Source: DATFES01 sp035457725 (GTDB lineage: Bacteria > Pseudomonadota > Alphaproteobacteria > CACIAM-22H2). From it: a stretch of 15,146 nt of DNA. A program made the position numbers and the translations under genes. The DNA lies in contig DATIBC010000073.1 in NCBI GenBank assembly GCA_035457725.1, forward strand, positions 1-15,146. Reading direction: 5' to 3'. Below, piece after piece: positions 6,418-13,499 of the stretch. The notes below the pieces were generated by a model that saw nothing but the letters and a program-made list of their open reading frames with translations, ran no database searches and had not been told where the DNA came from. Each line of letters begins with the position of its first letter. Positions within the stretch are counted from its first letter, which is position 1.

Positions 6418-7683
6418 ATGGGCGCAACGCTGGCGCAGAAAATCATCGCGCGCGCAGCCGGCAGGCGCGAGGCGCGGGTCGGCGACATCGTCACCTGCCG
6501 GGTCGATCTTGCCATGATGCACGACTCGGGTGGCCCGCGGCGCATCGCGCCGATGCTGCAGCGGCTCGGCGCCGAGGTCTGGGACCCGAGCCGGGTCGTC
6601 GTGGTCTCCGATCACTATGCGCCGGCGGTCGACCCGGATAGCGCGGCGATTCTCGATTTGACGCGCAAATGGGTGAAAAACGCCGGCGTCGCGCGCTTTC
6701 ACGACATGCAGGGCATCTGTCACGTCATCCTGCCCGAGCGCGGCTACTTGCGGCCGGGGATGTTCGCCGTCGGCGGGGATTCGCATTCGCCGACCGCCGG
6801 CGCGTTCGCTTGCTTCATGTTCGGCGTCGGCGCGACCGAGATGGCCGGCGTTCTCGTCACCGGCGAGATCTGGATCAAGGTACCCGAGACGCATCTCGTG
6901 CGCTGGCGCGGCCGGCTCCATCGTGGCTTGTCGGCCAAGGACATGATGCTCGCGCTGTGCCGCGAGATGGGACTGGGCGCGGTCGGATACAACGTCGTTC
7001 AATACGCCGGAGAGGCGGTGCGCGCCTTGGCGATGAGCGAGCGCATGGTGCTCGCCAACATGGCGGCCGAGCTCGGCGCGCAAACCGCCCTCATCGAGCC
7101 CGACGAAGTGACGCTCGCCGCGCTTGCCGAAGCCGGCGTCGAGGCGCCCGATGCGCTCGACTGGCGCGGCGACGTCGACGCTACGTATGCGAATATGTGG
7201 GAGTTCGACGCCGGCGCGCTGGCGCCGCAGGTGGCCGCACCGCACAGCCCGGCCAACGCACGATCGGTCGGCGAGTATGCCGGAGTCGCCATCGACCAGG
7301 CGTATATCGGCGCCTGCACCGGCGCCAAGCTGTCGGATCTCCACATGGCGCGGGAGGTGCTGGAGCGCCGCAAGGTCGCCAGTTCGACACGGCTGCTCGT
7401 TGCGCCCGCCTCGACGCGCATTACCGCCGAGGCGGCGGCCGACGGCACGCTCACCGCGCTGACCGCGGCAGGAGCGATCCTTCTGCCGACGGGATGCGGC
7501 GCCTGCGCGGGCCTCGGCGCGGGCTTGCTGGCGGCGAAGGAAGTTTGCATTTCATCGACCGCGCGCAACTTCCGCGGCCGCATGGGCGCGGCGACCGCCG
7601 AAGTGTACCTCGCCTCGCCGTACACCGTCGCCGCTTCCGCGATCGCCGGCCGCATTACAGATCCCAGGGAGATGCTCGGATGA
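6418..7683 (+). CDS. Aconitase-superfamily hydro-lyase, large subunit (LeuC/homoaconitase/DmdA-like)
   Basis: This 421-aa protein has the length of the LeuC/homoaconitase-type large subunit, which binds a [4Fe-4S] cluster and the substrate. Visible family segments are VVVVSDHYAP, GGDSHSPTAGAFACFMFGVGATEMAGV and VCISSTARNFRGRMG. The cluster ligands are predicted as Cys300, Cys360 and Cys363 (YIGACTGAK and PTGCGACAG). The first ligand motif differs from the usual S-C-T-N-G-R, suggesting an altered substrate pocket. The gene starts 4 bases after livF and overlaps its small-subunit partner (ATGA). There is no isopropylmalate dehydrogenase or synthase gene nearby, and a lyase and hydantoinase follow. 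It is therefore probably catabolic, hydrating or isomerising an unsaturated di- or tricarboxylate, as 2,3-dimethylmalate dehydratase (DmdA) does. The family is certain and the substrate is not. Confidence 0.9.
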   Translation: MGATLAQKIIARAAGRREARVGDIVTCRVDLAMMHDSGGPRRIAPMLQRLGAEVWDPSRVVVVSDHYAPAVDPDSAAILDLTRKWVKNAGVARFHDMQGICHVILPERGYLRPGMFAVGGDSHSPTAGAFACFMFGVGATEMAGVLVTGEIWIKVPETHLVRWRGRLHRGLSAKDMMLALCREMGLGAVGYNVVQYAGEAVRALAMSERMVLANMAAELGAQTALIEPDEVTLAALAEAGVEAPDALDWRGDVDATYANMWEFDAGALAPQVAAPHSPANARSVGEYAGVAIDQAYIGACTGAKLSDLHMAREVLERRKVASSTRLLVAPASTRITAEAAADGTLTALTAAGAILLPTGCGACAGLGAGLLAAKEVCISSTARNFRGRMGAATAEVYLASPYTVAASAIAGRITDPREMLG

Positions 7684-8210
7684 TGAAGGACGACGACTGC
7701 CGGCCGCGCGATCGAGCCTTGGGCGGCCGCGCCTGGGTGTTCGGCGACAATATCGACACCGACACGCTGGCGCCGGGACTCTACATGAAGCGCCCGGTCG
7801 AGGAGATCGCCGAGCACTGCCTGGAGGCGGTCGATCCGCGCTTCGCCAAGGAGGTGCGGGCGGGCGACGTAGTCGTCGGCGGCGAGAATTTCGGCATCGG
7901 CTCGTCGCGCGAGCAGGCGGTGGCGGCGCTCAAGCATCTCGGTGTCGCGGCGATCGTCGCCAAGTCGTTTGCCGGCCTCTTCTTCCGCAACTGTCTCAAC
8001 CTCGGACTGGCTGCGCTGACGATGCGCGACACGGCACGGATCCGCCCCGGCGATCGGGTGACGGTCGATCCCCAGACGGGACGGGTCGACGATCTAACCA
8101 CCGGCGCGCGCTACGCCGCCGAACCGATCCCGCCGCATCTGGCGGAGATGATCCGCGACGGCGGGCTGCTGGCGCATCTCGAGAAGAAGCTGAAGGCGGG
8201 GCGCGCATGA
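7680..8210 (+). CDS. Aconitase-superfamily hydro-lyase, small subunit (LeuD/homoaconitase/DmdB-like)
   Basis: This 176-aa protein is the swivel-domain partner of the preceding large subunit. It shows GDNIDTDTLAPG (residues about 23-33), the active-site loop GENFGIGSSREQA with Ser75-Ser76-Arg77, and SFAGLFFRNCLNLGL, all in the family's order. The short substrate-selecting loop after IDTD reads Y35-M-K-R38. The basic residue there resembles the homoaconitase type (YLRT) more than the hydrophobic isopropylmalate type, which would favour a substrate with an additional carboxylate; this comparison is from memory. The start at 7680 overlaps the large-subunit stop and has AGGGAG at 7666-7671. An immediately following ATG (7683) is possible. 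The gene also overlaps the downstream lyase gene by ATGA, so the three genes are probably translated as a coupled set. Confidence 0.9.
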   Translation: MMKDDDCRPRDRALGGRAWVFGDNIDTDTLAPGLYMKRPVEEIAEHCLEAVDPRFAKEVRAGDVVVGGENFGIGSSREQAVAALKHLGVAAIVAKSFAGLFFRNCLNLGLAALTMRDTARIRPGDRVTVDPQTGRVDDLTTGARYAAEPIPPHLAEMIRDGGLLAHLEKKLKAGRA

Positions 8211-9088
8211 TGGGCTTGCGTTCGCTTCTCGATGGCCGCGACATCGTCGTCGCGCCCGGCGTATACGACGGCCTTTCGGCGCGGCTGGTCGAGGAAGCCG
8301 GCTTCGCCGCGGCGTACCTTTCCGGCGCCAGCCTCTGTTACACGCGCTACGCGCTGCCCGACATCGGATTGCTGTCGATGGCCGAGGTCGCCGACGCGCT
8401 CGCCGCCATCCGCGAGCGCGCGCGCCTGCCGCTCATCGTCGACGTCGACACGGGCTTCGGCAACGCGCTCAACGTCCAGCGCACGGTGCGCGAGTTCGAG
8501 CGGCGCGGCGCGTCGGCGCTCCAACTCGAAGATCAGGTCACGCCCAAGCGCTGCGGCCACCTCAAGGACAAGGCGGTGATCGCGGCTTCCGAGATGGCGG
8601 GCAAGATCAAGGCGGCGCTCGACGCCCGGCGGTCGGCCGAGACGCTGATCATCGCCCGCACCGACGCGATCGCGGTCGAGGGGTTCCCCGCCGCGCTCGA
8701 GCGCGCCGAGCGCTACCACGAGACAGGCGCCGACGTGCTGTTTATCGAGGCGCCGGGTTCGCGCGAGCAGCTCGCCGCGATCGGCGCCCGCTTCGGCGCG
8801 CGCGCCCGACTGATGGCGAATCTGGTCGAGGGCGGCCGGACGCCCATTGTGCCCGCCTCCGAACTGCGGGCGATGGGCTACCGCCTGGCGATTTTTCCCG
8901 GCGGCACGGTGCGCGCGCTGGCCGCCGCGCTGCGCGAGTACCTCGCCAGCCTCAAGGCGCACGGCACGACCGACCCGTTCCGCGACCGCATGCTCGATTT
9001 CGCCGCCCTCAACCAACTCATCGGCACCGACGAGTTCCTGGCGCGCGGCCGCCGCTATGACCCCGGGCCGCCGGGCGGCGAACGATGA
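8207..9088 (+). CDS. Isocitrate lyase/PEP mutase-family C-C lyase (2,3-dimethylmalate/methylisocitrate lyase-like)
   Basis: This is a 293-aa TIM-barrel enzyme. The metal-binding segment is VDVDTGFGN (Asp79 and Asp81), followed by LQLEDQ (Glu108) and the catalytic loop PKRCGH with Cys116. The KRCGH cysteine is typical of C-C bond-cleaving members (isocitrate, methylisocitrate and dimethylmalate lyases) and absent from PEP mutases and phosphonopyruvate hydrolases. The later segments NLVEGGRTPIVP and YRLAIFPGGTVRA, and the ending LNQLIGTDEFL, look more like the 2,3-dimethylmalate-lyase/oxaloacetase branch than PrpB. The expected reaction is Mg2+-dependent retro-aldol/Claisen cleavage of a 2-hydroxy (substituted) dicarboxylate to pyruvate or glyoxylate plus an acid. 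Placement directly after the hydro-lyase subunits, with ATGA overlap, suggests it uses their product. The exact substrate is unassigned. Confidence 0.88.
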   Translation: MMGLRSLLDGRDIVVAPGVYDGLSARLVEEAGFAAAYLSGASLCYTRYALPDIGLLSMAEVADALAAIRERARLPLIVDVDTGFGNALNVQRTVREFERRGASALQLEDQVTPKRCGHLKDKAVIAASEMAGKIKAALDARRSAETLIIARTDAIAVEGFPAALERAERYHETGADVLFIEAPGSREQLAAIGARFGARARLMANLVEGGRTPIVPASELRAMGYRLAIFPGGTVRALAAALREYLASLKAHGTTDPFRDRMLDFAALNQLIGTDEFLARGRRYDPGPPGGER

Positions 9089-10818
9089 GCATCGATCCCG
9101 TCACCCTCGCCGTGCTCAAGGGCCGGCTCGAACAGATCGCCGACGAGATGGACGCGACGCTGTTTCGCTCGGCTTTCAATCCGATTATCGCCGAGGCCCA
9201 TGACGCTTCGCATGGCCTTTACGCGGCGGATACCGGCGAGACCCTGATCCAAGGAAAATCTGGCCTGCCGATTTTCGTCGGCGTGATGGCCTTCGCGGTG
9301 GGAGCGGCGATCGCAAAGGCGAAACGCGACGGAGACCTTGCGGACGGCGACGTTTACATTTTCAACGATCCCTACGACGGCGGGACGCACCTGTCGGACT
9401 TCAAGCTTGTGCGGCCGTTCTTCCGCGACGGCAAGCTGCTCTGCTGGCTCGCTTCGGTCGGCCATTGGCACGACGTGGGCGGAAACGTGCCCGGGAATTA
9501 CAACCCCGTCGCCACCGAGAGCTTCCAGGAAGCGATGTTGATCCCGCCGGTGAAGCTCGTGGCAAGCGGGCGACTTAACCAGGACATCGTCGACATCCTC
9601 AAAGCCAATTCGCGCCAGCCGTTGTCGCTGTATGGCGATATGAACGGACAGCTCAACGCGCTCGACCTCGGGGTGAGGCGTCTATCCGACCTTCTCGCCG
9701 AGTATGGCGACGCGCTGGTCGTGGAAGCGCTCGGCGAGCTCAAGGCGCGCGCGGCGCGCCAGATGCGCGCCAACATCGCCGAACTGCCGGATGGCACCTA
9801 CGCCGCCGAGGATTGGCTGGATAACGACGGGATCTCCGATGAGCCGCTCAAGATCGCGATCGAGATCACGGTCAAGGGCGACGAGATGACGCTCGACTTC
9901 TCGCGCTCGTCGGCCCCCTGCGCCGGTCCGGTCAACATCGCCCGTTCGACCACCGTGGCGAGTTGTTACGTCGCGCTCAAGCACGTCTTTCGAGATGTGC
10001 CGGCGAACGCCGGCTGCCTCGAACCGATCCGCTTCGTCATCCCCGAGTCGTCGATTCTCGCCGCCCGCATGCCGAAGCCGGTCGGCGGTTATACGGAGAC
10101 CATCCTCAGGGTGATCGACGTGGTTTTTCAGGCGCTGGCGCAAGCCGCCCCCGAGCGCGTCAACGGCTGCGCCTACGGCACGATCAACGCCTTGTCGCTT
10201 GCCGGCCATCGTCGCGATGGGCGGCGCTGGGTGATGTTCTCGTTCTTCGGCGGCGGGCTCGGCGGCAATCCCGAGGGTGACGGGCTCAACCACGGCAATG
10301 CGCCGATCTCCACCGCCACCATCCCGCCGCTCGAGATCCTCGAAGCCGCCTACCCGGTGATGTTCACCCGCTGGGCGTTGCGGCCCGACAGCGGCGGATC
10401 CGGCCGTCACCGCGGCGGCCTCGGGGCCATTTACGAGATCGAACTGCTCGAAGAGCAAGCCGACGTCTTTCTCTTCGGCGAGCGTGGAAAATATGGTCCC
10501 CCCGGCGTCGTCGGCGGCCGATCAGGGGCGAGCAACCGCTTCCTCTTCCAACAGAATGGCCAGCACGGCTCTCCGCCGCTCATTTCCAAGATGGTGGGGC
10601 TGTCCATCCGGTGCGGCGAGCGCCTGCGCCTTGAAACGCCCGGCGGCGGCGGATACGGGCCGCCGCACGAACGCGCGCCCGAGGCCGTCGCGCGCGACGT
10701 GCGACTCGGCTACGTGAGCGCGGCAGCGGCGCGCGAGCAATACGGGGTCGCGGTTGCGCCATCGGGCGAGATCGACGTCACGGCGACCGCGCGGCTGCGC
10801 CGGCGCGCGGCGGAGTGA
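9085..10818 (+). CDS. hyuB: Hydantoinase B/oxoprolinase family protein (HyuB-like)
   Basis: This is a 577-aa cytoplasmic subunit of the hydantoinase B / N-methylhydantoinase / acetone-carboxylase-alpha superfamily. Recognisable blocks in order are: DPVTLAVLKGRLEQIADEM at the N-terminus; IFNDPYDGGTHLSDF and GHWHDVGGNVPG, which supply conserved His/Asp residues thought to bind metal; DFSRSSAPCAGPVNIA; RPDSGGSGRHRGGLG; and TPGGGGYGPP near the C-terminus. With HyuA it would carry out ATP-dependent ring opening of a cyclic imide, lactam or hydantoin, or a related activation or carboxylation. No acetone-carboxylase gamma gene lies alongside, which favours the hydantoinase type. The start overlaps the lyase stop (ATGA). 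The gene order B then A is less common than A then B but known. Confidence 0.92.
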   Translation: MSIDPVTLAVLKGRLEQIADEMDATLFRSAFNPIIAEAHDASHGLYAADTGETLIQGKSGLPIFVGVMAFAVGAAIAKAKRDGDLADGDVYIFNDPYDGGTHLSDFKLVRPFFRDGKLLCWLASVGHWHDVGGNVPGNYNPVATESFQEAMLIPPVKLVASGRLNQDIVDILKANSRQPLSLYGDMNGQLNALDLGVRRLSDLLAEYGDALVVEALGELKARAARQMRANIAELPDGTYAAEDWLDNDGISDEPLKIAIEITVKGDEMTLDFSRSSAPCAGPVNIARSTTVASCYVALKHVFRDVPANAGCLEPIRFVIPESSILAARMPKPVGGYTETILRVIDVVFQALAQAAPERVNGCAYGTINALSLAGHRRDGRRWVMFSFFGGGLGGNPEGDGLNHGNAPISTATIPPLEILEAAYPVMFTRWALRPDSGGSGRHRGGLGAIYEIELLEEQADVFLFGERGKYGPPGVVGGRSGASNRFLFQQNGQHGSPPLISKMVGLSIRCGERLRLETPGGGGYGPPHERAPEAVARDVRLGYVSAAAAREQYGVAVAPSGEIDVTATARLRRRAAE

Positions 10819-10824
10819 ATTGCG

Positions 10825-12882
10825 ATGACCGATGCGCGCTCGATCGTGGTCGGCGTCGATGTCGGCGGGACGTTCACCGATTTCTTCTTCTACGACGAGG
10901 CGTCGGGCGCCTGCGATGCGCGCAAGGTCCCTACCACGCGAGGCGACCAGTCGCTCGGATTCGTCGACGGAATCGCCGCCGGCGGCCGCTCCCTTGCCAA
11001 GTTGGCGGCGATCGTCCATGGCACCACGGTGGGCACGAACGCACTTCTCGAGCGCAAGGGTGCGCCCACCGGCGTCATCACCACGGCGGGGTTCCGCGAC
11101 GTGCTCGAGATGCGACGCCGCGACCGGCGGCAAACCTGGGGTCTGTGGGGCGATTTCGTGCCGATCGTTGCGCGCGACATGCGCATCGAGGTTGGCGAAC
11201 GCACGCTCGCCGACGGAAGCGTACGCCATGCAGTGGATGCGGCGGAGGTACGGGCCGCGGCGCGGCAGTTATTGGCGCGCGGCGCGCAAGCGGTGGCGGT
11301 CTTCTTCATCAACGCTTACGCCAATCCGGCGAACGAGCGCGCAGCGCTTGCCGCGCTCGCCGAGGTATGGCCCAACCGACATGTCAGCGCCTCCTTTCAA
11401 ATTCTGCCCGAGATTCGCGAGTTCGAGCGCGCGTCGACCACGGCGCTCAACGCCTACCTGCAGCCCGTTGTCGCCTCCTACATCGACGCGCTCGACAAGC
11501 GCCTGACCGACGCCGGATCGGCGTCGCAGCTGCTCATCGTCCAATCGAACGGCGGCGTGATGGCGGCGGATACCGCGACGCGCTATCCGATCAAGACCGC
11601 CCTTTCGGGACCGGCGGCGGGCGTCATCGCCGCGGCGCACATCGCCGCGTCGAGCGGCTTTCCCAACGTCATCACGGGAGACATGGGCGGCACGAGCTTC
11701 GACGTCGCGCTCATCAGCCAAGGTCGTGCCGCGCTCGCTGCGCAAACGACGATCGATTTCGGCCTTGTCGTCCGCACGCCGATGATCGAGATCACGACGA
11801 TCGGCGCGGGGGGTGGCTCGATCGCCTGGGTCGACCGCGGCGGCATCCTGCAGATCGGCCCCGAGTCGGCGGGCGCCGAACCCGGGCCTGCCTGTTACGG
11901 AGGCGGCGAGACGCGCCCCACGGTCACCGACGCCAATGTCGTGCTTGGCCGAATCAACGCCGAGCGGCCGATCGGCGGCAAACTGAAGGCCCTCGACGTC
12001 GCCGCGGCGCGCGCGGCGATCGCCGAGCGCGTGGCGAAGCCGCTTGGCCTCGACCTCTTGGCGGCGGCGGAGGCGATCATTCGGGTGGCCAATTCGCGCA
12101 TGGCGGGCGCCATTCGTCTCGTCTCGATCGAGCGCGGCAATGATCCGAAACGGTTTGCACTGATGCCGTTCGGCGGCGCGGGCGCGCTCCACGCCGGCGC
12201 GCTGATCAAGGAGGTCGGCCTCGCCTCCGCCCTGGTGCCGCGATTTCCGGGCGTCACCTCGGCGCTCGGTTGCGTCATCGCCGACATGCGCCACGATTTC
12301 GTGCAGACGGTGAACCGGCCGCTCGACGCGGTCGATTTCGCCGCCTTGTCGGCCGACCTCGCCGCGATGTCGCACTCCGGGCGCGAGCTGCTGGCGCGGA
12401 GCGGGGCCCGGCTCGAGGGACAGGAGACGTTGATCGAGCTCGACATGTCCTATGTCGGACAGACGCATACCGTGCCGGTCCCGATCGCCGCGCCGCAGAA
12501 CGGCCGGATGACGCGGGACGCCATCGCCGACGCGTTCGAGGCGGCCTATCGCACTGCGTTCGGTCGCTTGCTCGAGGGCGTCCCGATTCGCGTCCTCACA
12601 TCGCGCGTCGCGGTCGTCGGTCGCCGGCCGAAGCTCGATCTCGCCGTTTTCCGCCCAGCGAGCGGGTCGATCGACGCGGCGCAATCCGGCGAGCGCGGCG
12701 TCTGGTTCGATGGGCGGTCGCACAAGACCCGCGTTTACCGCCGTCTCGAGCTTCCCGAAGGCGCGGAGATTTCGGGCCCGGCGATCCTTGAGCAACCCGA
12801 CGCGACGACGTGGATCGAGCCGGACCTCCTGTGCCGCATCGATTCGTTCGGCAACGTCATCATGACTCGGCGGAACGCATGA
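10825..12882 (+). CDS. hyuA: Hydantoinase A/oxoprolinase family ATPase subunit (HyuA-like)
   Basis: This 685-aa protein is of normal HyuA length. The N-terminal ASKHA-type phosphate loop is GVDVGGTFTD (residues 10-19). A second nucleotide motif, GDMGGTSFD, lies at 285-293. IGAGGGS at 326-332 is followed by GPESAGAEPGPACYGGG and TVTDANVVLGRI, both diagnostic for the family. The C-terminal part carries LMPFGGAGALHA and a beta-rich ending (GPAILEQPDATTWIEPD). The protein hydrolyses ATP to activate the substrate for its partner HyuB. It starts 6 bases after hyuB with GGAG at 10812-10815, and its stop overlaps the next gene (ATGA). No hydantoin racemase or N-carbamoylase gene accompanies the pair within the window, so the true substrate may be a lactam or imide. 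Confidence 0.93.
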   Translation: MTDARSIVVGVDVGGTFTDFFFYDEASGACDARKVPTTRGDQSLGFVDGIAAGGRSLAKLAAIVHGTTVGTNALLERKGAPTGVITTAGFRDVLEMRRRDRRQTWGLWGDFVPIVARDMRIEVGERTLADGSVRHAVDAAEVRAAARQLLARGAQAVAVFFINAYANPANERAALAALAEVWPNRHVSASFQILPEIREFERASTTALNAYLQPVVASYIDALDKRLTDAGSASQLLIVQSNGGVMAADTATRYPIKTALSGPAAGVIAAAHIAASSGFPNVITGDMGGTSFDVALISQGRAALAAQTTIDFGLVVRTPMIEITTIGAGGGSIAWVDRGGILQIGPESAGAEPGPACYGGGETRPTVTDANVVLGRINAERPIGGKLKALDVAAARAAIAERVAKPLGLDLLAAAEAIIRVANSRMAGAIRLVSIERGNDPKRFALMPFGGAGALHAGALIKEVGLASALVPRFPGVTSALGCVIADMRHDFVQTVNRPLDAVDFAALSADLAAMSHSGRELLARSGARLEGQETLIELDMSYVGQTHTVPVPIAAPQNGRMTRDAIADAFEAAYRTAFGRLLEGVPIRVLTSRVAVVGRRPKLDLAVFRPASGSIDAAQSGERGVWFDGRSHKTRVYRRLELPEGAEISGPAILEQPDATTWIEPDLLCRIDSFGNVIMTRRNA

Positions 12883-13499
12883 CCAGACACGCGTTCGATC
12901 CCTCGACGGCCGCGCTGCTGCTGGTCGATTTGCAAAACGACTTCCTTCATCCCGAGGGCGCGTACGCCCGTGGCGGCAGGACGTCGCCCGACATCGCGGC
13001 GCTGCCGGCGCGACTGAAGCCCGTCGCCGCCGCGATGCGGCGGGCCGGCGGGTGGATCGTCTCGACCCATTTCACGCTCGTGCCGGGCCGGAGCGGAGAA
13101 CCGCTGATCTCGCCGCATCTCAAGACCCTCCGGCCCTTTCTCGCCAAGGGCGATTTCGCGCCGGGCACGATGGGTCACGACGTGGTGGCCGAGCTGAAGC
13201 CGGTGGACTTCGCGGTCGAGAAGGTCGCCTACTCGGCCTTCTACATGAGCCGTCTTGAATTCGTGCTGCGCAAGGCGGGTATAGCGACGCTGGTCTTCTC
13301 CGGCATCGTCACCAATGGCGGCGTCGCCTCGACCTTGCGCGACGCGCACGTGCGGGACTTCGCCACCATCTTGCTTTCCGACGGTTGCGCGGCCTTCCGT
13401 CGAGAGGTCCACGAGGTAACGGTTGCCTCGCTCGCCGCGATCACCCCGGTCATGACCTGCGCCGAGTTCATGGCCGCACTCGCCGATCGCCATCGGTGA
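12879..13499 (+). CDS. Isochorismatase-fold hydrolase lacking the nucleophilic cysteine
   Basis: This is a 206-aa protein of the isochorismatase / N-carbamoylsarcosine amidase / nicotinamidase superfamily. The catalytic Asp17 is in LLLVDLQNDF, and the catalytic Lys115 is in AVEKVAYSAFY. The nucleophile motif, normally T-N-x-C-V, reads T145-N-G-G148-V, so Gly replaces Cys. The codon is GGC, one base from TGC. Gly at this site occurs in true isochorismatases such as EntB and PhzD, which cleave a vinyl ether without a thiol, and, as I recall, in some uncharacterised family members. An ordinary thioester-forming amidase mechanism is therefore unlikely. The start at 12879 overlaps the hyuA stop, and the stop overlaps the GTG of the flavoprotein gene. 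It was probably retained for a step acting on the HyuAB product. Confidence 0.85.
   Translation: MTRHAFDPSTAALLLVDLQNDFLHPEGAYARGGRTSPDIAALPARLKPVAAAMRRAGGWIVSTHFTLVPGRSGEPLISPHLKTLRPFLAKGDFAPGTMGHDVVAELKPVDFAVEKVAYSAFYMSRLEFVLRKAGIATLVFSGIVTNGGVASTLRDAHVRDFATILLSDGCAAFRREVHEVTVASLAAITPVMTCAEFMAALADRHR

Noticed and set aside
6418..8210. Leucine biosynthesis leuC-leuD
   Set aside because: No leuA or leuB is nearby, the specificity loop is basic where leucine-pathway enzymes are hydrophobic, and the genes are coupled to a lyase and hydantoinase behind an importer. A catabolic role fits better.
11269..12795. 508-aa minus-strand open frame opposite hyuA
   Set aside because: Arg/Asp/Gly-rich shadow with no recognisable motif. 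The plus strand carries clear HyuA motifs throughout.
9085..12882. Acetone carboxylase (AcxABC)
   Set aside because: No gamma subunit gene is adjacent, and the sizes and motifs fit the general HyuA/HyuB family. A carboxylase cannot be fully excluded but is not supported.
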